This document shows, one piece after another, positions 58,972 through 64,000 of a stretch of 64,000 nt of DNA. Numbering within the stretch: the stretch's first letter is position 1; each line of letters opens with the position of its first letter. The notes under the pieces were generated by a model, which was not told where the DNA came from, searched no databases, and saw only the letters and a list, made by a program, of their open reading frames with translations. Made by a program: the position numbers and the translations under genes. Source of the DNA: Methylobacterium mesophilicum (GTDB taxonomy: Bacteria; Pseudomonadota; Alphaproteobacteria; Rhizobiales; Beijerinckiaceae); assembly GCF_022179445.1 (NCBI RefSeq), contig NZ_BPQU01000006.1, forward strand, positions 148,423-212,422. The letters run 5' to 3'.

Positions 58972-59184
58972 ATGTTCGAGAGTCTTTTCTGGGGTGCCGC
59001 GATCATGGCGCTGGTGGGTTCGGCCGCCCTGGTGGCCATCGGCGCGGCGGTGCAGCCCCGGATCATCCAGAAGGATGATCTCGGATCGGGCATCCTCGAT
59101 CCGCGCCGGACCTTCGGCCGCAAGCGGCGCTGGCGCCGCCCGTCCCGGGTGACGCGCCCCCTCGGCTGGCTTCCGCTGCGCTAG
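58972..59184 (+). CDS. Small membrane protein with basic tail
   Basis: 70 residues. One membrane helix (LFWGAAIMALVGSAALVAIGAA) is followed by a strongly basic C-terminal region (GRKRRWRRPSRV). GGAAGGA lies just before the ATG, giving good evidence for translation. Family not recognised. Confidence 0.62.
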   Translation: MFESLFWGAAIMALVGSAALVAIGAAVQPRIIQKDDLGSGILDPRRTFGRKRRWRRPSRVTRPLGWLPLR

Positions 59185-59195
59185 ACGCCTGCGCC

Positions 59196-59243
59196 GCATC
59201 GCCTTTTCCCGAAAGCCGCCGGCCATCGCCCGGAACGGCACGC
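59196..59243. repeat. Dispersed palindromic intergenic repeat (copy 3, degenerate)
   Basis: GCATCGCCTTTTCCCGAAAGCCG and a decayed inverted right arm ending CACGC follow the plan of the elements at 45653 and 51167. Pairing is imperfect. Confidence 0.5.
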
Positions 59244-59441
59244 AGCCTTGCGTTCGACGCGTCCGCTGACGCCGAACCGGGAACCGCCTCGGCGGCGAGC
59301 GCTCCAGCAGGCCGGCTTTACCACGCTGGATACTAAACCTGTCTGCACCAAAGACGTACATCTAACGTTGCTGCCGCGGATGCTAAGGTCCGGTGACTGC
59401 GAAACAGCGGTCTTCAAGCAGTGCGAAAGGGCTCAGGACTG

Positions 59442-59699
59442 ATGAGCGTGCGTCAAATCTGCGATCAGGTGCGGGTGACCGAACAGGCCTTCACCGCGGC
59501 CCTCGGGGCCATGAAGGCGACCGGGCTGCGCGAGGAGCTGACCCGCGAGCTCCAGGAGATGGAATCCGCGGAGATCGAGGCAGGACAGGACGCCGGCTCG
59601 GCCCGCACGGCCTCGTGGAAGCGGGTCAAGATGCTGCACGGCCTCGGCTATCCGGTGGATTTCGGCTGGCTGCACATCGCCCACGGCGCCGCCCGGTAG
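59442..59699 (+). CDS. Small helical protein, unknown function
   Basis: 85 residues from MSVRQICDQVRVTEQAF, predicted mostly helical, with LGYPVDFGWLHIAHGAAR at the end. An in-frame GTG at 59421 would add 7 residues; AAGGG sits before the ATG at 59442. No signal peptide. Family not recognised. Confidence 0.58.
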   Translation: MSVRQICDQVRVTEQAFTAALGAMKATGLREELTRELQEMESAEIEAGQDAGSARTASWKRVKMLHGLGYPVDFGWLHIAHGAAR

Positions 59700-59751
59700 A
59701 GCCACCCGTCCGAGCCCGATCCAGGGAGGGCCTGCGAGACGCTGCCGGCCC

Positions 59752-59779
59752 CCGGCCCCGTGCGTCCGCACGAGGCCGG
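59752..59779. terminator. Hairpin between convergent genes, likely bidirectional terminator
   Basis: CCGGCCCCGTGC pairs with GCACGAGGCCGG across a 4-base loop, with one wobble pair. It lies between the small gene ending at 59699 and mqo ending at 59794. No T run is present on either side. Confidence 0.55.
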
Positions 59780-59793
59780 GGGGGGGATCACGC

Positions 59794-61521
59794 TCAGGGT
59801 GCGAGATCGTGGACCGGCGCCGGGACCGGCGTGTCGCTGCTGTTCAGCACGGTGCTGCTCGCCGGCACGGGCTTGAGCGCCGCCGTGTCGATCCGGGGCG
59901 CCGCCGGCAGCTGCAGCTGCTCGCTGGTGTAGGCCCATTCCTGTGCGACCCGGGCGGGGTCGTCGTTGAGCTTCGTGCCGTAGCTCGGGACGATCTGCCG
60001 GATCTTCGCCTGCCACTCGGGCGTGGCGACGTTCTTGGCGAACACCTTCTCCAGCACCTGCAGCATGATCGGCGCCGCCGTCGAGGCGCCCGGCGAGGCC
60101 CCCAGCAGGGCGGCGATGCTGCCGTCCTTGGCGTTGACGATCTCGGTGCCGAGCTTAAGCACGCCGCCCTTGTTCGGGTCGCGCTTGATGATCTGCACGC
60201 GCTGACCCGCCTGCCAGAGGCGCCACTCCCCCTTCTTGGCCTTCGGGAAGTACTCGCGCAGGGCCGCGATCCGGTCGTCGTCCGACAGCATGAGCTGGCC
60301 GGCCAGGTACTCGACCAGGGGATACTCGTCGATGCCGACCCGGACCATCGGCCAGATGTTGCTGGTCGTGGTCGAGCTGAGGAGGTCGAGATACGAGCCC
60401 TCCTTCAGGAACTTGGTCGAGAAGGTCGCGAACGGTCCGAACAGGATCACGCGCTTGCCGCCGAGCACCCGCGTGTCCAGGTGCGGCACCGACATCGGCG
60501 GCGAGCCGACCGACGCCTTGCCGTAGGCCTTGGCGAGGTGCAGCGTCGCGACGTCCGGGTTCTCGTTGATCAGGAACGAGCCGCCGACGGGGAAGCCGGC
60601 GTAATCCTCACCCTCCGGGATGCCCGACTTCTGCAGCAGGTGCAGGGCGCCGCCGCCGGCGCCGATGAACACGAACTTGGCGTCGACGCTGCGCCGCGAC
60701 CCGTCCTTGATGTTGCGGGAGGTCACCCGCCAGGAGCCGTCGGCGTTCTTGGTGATGCCCTCCACCTCGGTGGAGAGGCTCAGCTTGAAGGTCGGCTGGC
60801 CTTGCAGGTGGGCGACGTACTGGCGGGTGACCTCGCCCCACTCGACATCGGTGCCGAGCGGCGACCAGGTGGCGGCCACCTTCTGGTTCGGGTCGCGCCC
60901 CTCCATCATCAGGGGCACCCATGTCTTGAGCTGCTCCGGATCGGTGGAGAATTCCATGCCGGCAAACAGCGGGCTGGCCTTCAGGGCCTCCCAGCGCTTC
61001 CGCAGGTAGGCGATGTTGTCGTCGCCCCAGACGAAGCTCATGTGGGGGGTGTAGTTGATGAAGGTGTGGGGGTTCTTCAGCACCCCGGTCTTGACCAGCG
61101 AGGCCATGAACTGGCGCGTGACCTGGAACGCCTCGTTGATCTCCACCGCCTTGGCGATCTCGACCTGGCCGTTCTTCTTCTCCGGAGTGTAGTTCAGCTC
61201 CGCCAGCGCCGAGTGGCCGGTGCCGGCGTTGTTCCAGCCGTTCGAACTCTCCAGGGCGACCTGATCCAGGCGCTCGACCATCTGGATCGACCACGTGGGC
61301 TCGAGCTGGTTCAGCCACACGCCGAGCGTCGCGCTCATGATGCCGCCGCCGATCAGCAGCACGTCGACCTTGGTGTCGGCGCTGTCGGCGAACGCGAGGG
61401 CGCTCGGCAGCGAGGCCGCGGCGAGCCCGGTGGCCGCCGTCCCGAGGAGTTGGCGCCGGCTGAAGGCGAGCGAGTCGCGCGGGGACCGGGGCTTGTTGGT
61501 GTCGTCGGCACGCATCGCCAC
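59794..61521 (-). CDS. mqo: Malate:quinone oxidoreductase with Tat signal
   Basis: FAD-dependent enzyme oxidising malate to oxaloacetate and passing electrons to quinone. 575 residues: a twin-arginine signal ([19 protein letters not shown], residues 20-38), the FAD-binding segment [16 protein letters not shown] near 52, and Mqo blocks [33 protein letters not shown] and [16 protein letters not shown] sequence. Cytoplasmic Mqo proteins are about 490-500 residues, so both the signal and a 40-residue C-terminal tail are extra. It would then act on the periplasmic side of the inner membrane. Mqo identity is firm; export is predicted. Confidence 0.94.
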   Translation of the reverse strand: MAMRADDTNKPRSPRDSLAFSRRQLLGTAATGLAAASLPSALAFADSADTKVDVLLIGGGIMSATLGVWLNQLEPTWSIQMVERLDQVALESSNGWNNAGTGHSALAELNYTPEKKNGQVEIAKAVEINEAFQVTRQFMASLVKTGVLKNPHTFINYTPHMSFVWGDDNIAYLRKRWEALKASPLFAGMEFSTDPEQLKTWVPLMMEGRDPNQKVAATWSPLGTDVEWGEVTRQYVAHLQGQPTFKLSLSTEVEGITKNADGSWRVTSRNIKDGSRRSVDAKFVFIGAGGGALHLLQKSGIPEGEDYAGFPVGGSFLINENPDVATLHLAKAYGKASVGSPPMSVPHLDTRVLGGKRVILFGPFATFSTKFLKEGSYLDLLSSTTTSNIWPMVRVGIDEYPLVEYLAGQLMLSDDDRIAALREYFPKAKKGEWRLWQAGQRVQIIKRDPNKGGVLKLGTEIVNAKDGSIAALLGASPGASTAAPIMLQVLEKVFAKNVATPEWQAKIRQIVPSYGTKLNDDPARVAQEWAYTSEQLQLPAAPRIDTAALKPVPASSTVLNSSDTPVPAPVHDLAP

Positions 61522-61990
61522 ATCTCATCGGTTGCGGACCGGACATGCACGGCTGGCACGTCCCGGCACAGAAGGCGTCGGATCGACGCGACGGGAGCCC
61601 CGCGCATCCAGCCTTCCAGAACGTTCCCCCGCGGATGATGCGGCACGCAGCGCGTGATCGATCGTATGCGATCGTTTATTGTCTTGGGCGCCGTTGTTGC
61701 TTCCGAAAGCAGCTTCCAGAAGTGCAGGGCCGGATCGAAGCGTCTTTTCCGAGTTGATGGCCGGGTTCGACGTGGCTGCGCCGAATAGAGCCGAGACCCG
61801 ATCCGGAGACCGCGCGGTGATCGGCGAGTCTCGACGGTGAAAAGACGCCGGCCGATCTGGCGCGGCGGCGTGTTCCCCGCGTCTTAGAGGATGAGGTCTG
61901 AAAGGACAATCTGTGGTGTAGGACAAACGCCGCCGCCTGTCCTGTCCGGAACATGCGGGGCGTGCGTGCGCGTCATGGCGGACGCCGCCT
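61522..61990. other. Intergenic region between lipocalin-like gene and mqo
   Basis: No supported gene. Several short AT-richer patches near 61660-61700 and 61890-61920 are suitable for promoters. No clear repeat or RNA element seen. Confidence 0.45.
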
Positions 61991-62512
61991 TTATCGGCTG
62001 CGCCGGAACCGGATGATGCTGCGCGAGAGGCGGCCGGCGTCCCAGTTGGGCATGATCCGCCAGGGCGTCGTCACGTCCGCTTCGTCGCCGTGGATCTTGA
62101 TCGTCCGCCGCTGCTCGGTGTTGACCCATTCCGGAGCCCAGGCGGTCTGGACCGTCGTGATCCATTGGTCGCCCTCGATCCGGTAGCGGCCGATATAGGC
62201 GACCAGCGTCTTCATCAGCGCGGCGCGGTCGGCATCGGTCTCGGCCGGCTTGCGGTCGGTGCCCTCGAGGTTGAACGCGACCCAGCCATCCGGGGTGAAG
62301 ATCACCCGGCCCCGCGGCGCGCTGCCCATCGCGTCGATCAGCGACCCGGTCGCCTTGTCCTCGACCTGGTAGGAGACGAGTTCCCAGGTCCCCACGATCT
62401 TCTCGGCGAGGTCGCCCTCGTCCGCATGGACCTGCGGCTGGGCATCGGCGGCCTGGCCGGGCGACGCGGCCATGAGCAACGCCGCCGCGAGCGTCGCGGA
62501 GAACTTCGTCAT
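61991..62512 (-). CDS. Exported lipocalin-like protein
   Basis: 173 residues with signal peptide 1-22 (ending QAA). KIVGTWELVSYQVED, FTPDGWVAFNLEG and QWITTVQTAWAPEWVNTEQRR fit the lipocalin-like family (Lipocalin_5). These small barrels bind hydrophobic ligands; the ligand is unknown. It is a single gene. Confidence 0.82.
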   Translation of the reverse strand: MTKFSATLAAALLMAASPGQAADAQPQVHADEGDLAEKIVGTWELVSYQVEDKATGSLIDAMGSAPRGRVIFTPDGWVAFNLEGTDRKPAETDADRAALMKTLVAYIGRYRIEGDQWITTVQTAWAPEWVNTEQRRTIKIHGDEADVTTPWRIMPNWDAGRLSRSIIRFRRSR

Positions 62513-63031
62513 CCGGTGATTCTCCTTCCGGCCTGCCGGCCATGCGGCCAGCGCGAATCGGGCGACACCGGGATACGGCGCGCGGCCCCGTCGTGACAGG
62601 TCTCGGTCGCGCGAAGCTGGGTTCGGATGACGACATGCGGCTTCGATCGACAGGGATCCGAAGCGGCGCCGACCGGCTGTGATGGCCGGTCTCGTGTCAT
62701 GGTCTGGGGAGAGAGTTGTGCGGATCAGCGCTTTAGGCGGCTGATGGTGCCCAGGAAAGGACTCGCCAATCCATGTGCTAAGTCATTGTGATTACTGAAT
62801 CTGGTTGGCCGCCGTCGACCGATTTGTATCACGGTGATGTATCGCGGGCAAAGTCGGCCTTGCATGTCATCCTTGGACAAGCGGCGTGCATGTCCATTTT
62901 GGACAACGGATGGTCCGCGGCGCTCGGGTTGAGAGCTACACCTAACTTAGCTGTCTTGATGCTACTGCGGCCGAAGAGGACGCTGCCGGACCCCAACCAG
63001 TCGAGGCTTGGTTTGGGTGCTGTGAGCGCCA
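62513..63031. other. Intergenic, AT-richer region with direct repeats
   Basis: No supported gene; open frames on both strands look incidental. The composition is clearly lower in G+C from about 62710. It contains the imperfect direct repeat annotated separately. Together with the recombinase-like fragment it may be decayed mobile DNA. Confidence 0.45.
62861..62909. repeat. Two imperfect direct repeats, one an exact TGTCCA-TTT-TGGACA palindrome
   Basis: TGCATGTCATCCTTGGACAA (62861 onward) and TGCATGTCCATTTTGGACAA (62887 onward) have a 26-bp period. The second copy contains the palindrome at 62891-62905. Confidence 0.6.
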
Positions 63032-63265
63032 CTAGCGTTGAGTCCAATCCGCCCGCTTTGGTGCTTCTATGCGTTCCTTCGGGCGCCTATCGAACCGAAG
63101 CACCTCGATCCATGTCCACTCGCCACCGCGCAGATCTTGAATCCCACGAGCATTTAAGGCGGCAGCGATTTCTTTGGGATCCGAAATGCCCGCCATCCGG
63201 ATCTCTTGGATCACGAAGGAGATCCGTGCCGCTCGTTCGATTCGATCTCTCCGGTTTTTTTCCAT
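63032..63265 (-). CDS. Small protein resembling the C-terminal part of serine recombinases
   Basis: 77 residues. ARISFVIQEIRMAGISDPKEIAAALNARGIQDLRGGEWTW follows the pattern found in recombinase-family proteins, where a helix pair ending IAxxLNxxGIxTxRGGxW precedes the C-terminus. No catalytic resolvase domain is present, so it is either a remnant or a small independent protein. Its ribosome site is weak. Lower G+C than the neighbours. Confidence 0.5.
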   Translation of the reverse strand: MEKNRRDRIERAARISFVIQEIRMAGISDPKEIAAALNARGIQDLRGGEWTWIEVLRFDRRPKERIEAPKRADWTQR

Positions 63266-63295
63266 GCGATAGATCTAACCTGTGAAACGGAGAAC

Positions 63296-63321
63296 GGCCC
63301 TCACTGTCTCCAGTGCGGGCC
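63296..63321 (-). terminator. Terminator-like hairpin after the outer-membrane protein gene
   Basis: GGCCCGCACTG and CAGTGAGGGCC pair with one mismatch across GAGA on the minus strand, 27 bases after the stop at 63348. A few Ts follow (GTTCTCCGTTT), giving weak support for intrinsic termination. Confidence 0.6.
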
Positions 63322-63347
63322 GCCCTTTCGATGCTGAGATCTTCAGA

Positions 63348-64000
63348 TCAGTACTTGCGGACCAGGGCGGTCGGGACCGGCGAGACGGGAGCCGGCGAGT
63401 ACAGCGGAACGATGAGGCGAAGCCAGCCGTCCGTCGAGTAGTTGTCGCGGGTGCGGCCGAACTGGGTAACGTACTGCGCGCTGGTTACGACGTCGCGGGC
63501 GACGTAGGCCTGCACGGTGAAGACCTTGAAGTCGTAGCCGATTAGGCCGCCGACGGCGAACCGGCCGCGGTTGTTGGCGGCCGCGCTGAACTGGCTGATG
63601 TCGAAGTTGTAGGTTCCGTAGGCGATCGGGCCGATCTCGAAGTTGCCGAACTTTTTGGTCGCGGTGATGTCGAAGTTCAGGGAGTCGGACAGAACGAACG
63701 AGCCGAGGGCAGCGCCGACACGGCCGCCGAAACGGCCGGGCGAGTCGTAGACGTTGGCGGTCAGGTTGCCGGTGATGTTCCAGCCGTCGCCGGTGTAGCT
63801 GCCGGCCACGCCGAAGCGGTAGGTGTTCGAGGAGAGCTGCGGCAGGACCGGAGTCGTACCGCCGATGCTGACGAACGAGCCACGGTCGCCGTTCAGGTCG
63901 TTCAGGTACGCGCCGCCGAGCAAGCTGACGCCGAAGTTGTTGCCGAGGTCGAACGCCCAGATGCCGCCGACGAAGGTGCCGACGTTGATCGAGATGTCCT
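63348..64000 (-). CDS. Outer-membrane beta-barrel protein, 5' part outside the window
   Basis: The frame is open to the right edge, so the N-terminus lies beyond 64000. The 217 visible residues consist of alternating polar/hydrophobic strands rich in Gly, Tyr and Asn (YRFGVAGSYTGDGWNITGN, GNFEIGPIAYGTYNFDIS, VFTVQAYVARDVV), ending LVRKY with a C-terminal aromatic as in outer-membrane barrels. It resembles transporter-like or porin-like barrel proteins of methylobacteria but I cannot name a family. A hairpin follows the gene. Confidence 0.75.
   Translation of the reverse strand, partial: DISINVGTFVGGIWAFDLGNNFGVSLLGGAYLNDLNGDRGSFVSIGGTTPVLPQLSSNTYRFGVAGSYTGDGWNITGNLTANVYDSPGRFGGRVGAALGSFVLSDSLNFDITATKKFGNFEIGPIAYGTYNFDISQFSAAANNRGRFAVGGLIGYDFKVFTVQAYVARDVVTSAQYVTQFGRTRDNYSTDGWLRLIVPLYSPAPVSPVPTALVRKY

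Noticed and set aside
59210..59260. Second GGAAC...CGTT candidate for EcfG at 59231-59254
   Set aside because: Spacer is 14 bases, too short for the EcfG consensus, and it sits in a degenerate palindrome.
62788..63285. 165-codon open frame on the plus strand in the AT-rich gap
   Set aside because: No family features, atypical composition and it overlaps a better minus-strand candidate; left as non-coding.

Overview
The window reads as chromosomal DNA of a high-G+C alphaproteobacterium, most probably Methylobacterium/Methylorubrum or a close relative (Hyphomicrobiales). The evidence is the strong G/C third-position bias, the gene set (a UvrB with a long N-terminal extension, DUF6894 protein, SPOR-domain D,D-carboxypeptidase, ClpS-ClpA pair, OprB porin, PQQ-type dehydrogenase, egtB-egtD), one good EcfG-type stress promoter, and dispersed CTTTTCGG-type palindromes common in this group. 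I see no rRNA, tRNA, CRISPR array, complete insertion sequence or prophage. The gene assignments come from reading the sequence; no database search was possible.

Layout. 1-1421: 5' part of a double-ATPase oligopeptide ABC gene, cut by the window edge. 1.5-2.9 kb: family III CoA-transferase. 3.2-4.6 kb: an AT-rich island with a 2-oxoglutarate/Fe(II) dioxygenase-like gene. 4.95-7.46 kb: a tightly overlapped operon of Tat-exported flavin amine oxidase, exported cytochrome c and exported RidA. 7.9-15.6 kb: lytic transglycosylase, hydrolase, ABC-F ATPase, GNAT, quinone oxidoreductase, a VapC/AbrB toxin-antitoxin pair and an O-antigen ligase. 15.7-18.6 kb: two divergent Crp/Fnr regulators, one fused to a receiver domain, plus small genes. 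18.9-23 kb: thioesterase, quinoprotein with an altered active site, a two-gene HEPN module, an ankyrin protein and a small stress-promoter gene. 23-29.6 kb: uvrB, VOC protein, membrane protein plus winged-helix regulator, a cis-prenyltransferase and coaBC.

30-42 kb: OprB porin, two chemoreceptors in opposite orientation, an FKBP isomerase, and the three SMC-complex genes of a Wadjet/MksBEF system (jetA, jetB, jetC). The system is unusual: one chemoreceptor gene sits on the opposite strand between jetB and jetC, and no jetD (TOPRIM nuclease) gene is present. 42-51 kb: small genes, an HtrA-like protease operon, DnaJ-domain protein, D,D-carboxypeptidase, then clpS-clpA. 51.4-57.2 kb: second amine oxidase, membrane nucleotide cyclase, egtD and egtB (ergothioneine), and murI. 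57.4-64 kb: exported Cache-domain protein, several very small genes, a Tat-exported malate:quinone oxidoreductase, a lipocalin-like protein, a recombinase-like remnant and the 3' part of an outer-membrane beta-barrel gene.

The two best candidates for new biology are the periplasmic amine oxidase/cytochrome c/RidA operon, which looks like a self-contained amine dehydrogenation module with its own electron acceptor and imine-clearing enzyme, and the split, JetD-less Wadjet-like locus. Secondary candidates are the receiver-Crp fusion, the HEPN pair, and the quinoprotein with Gly at the usual catalytic Asp.
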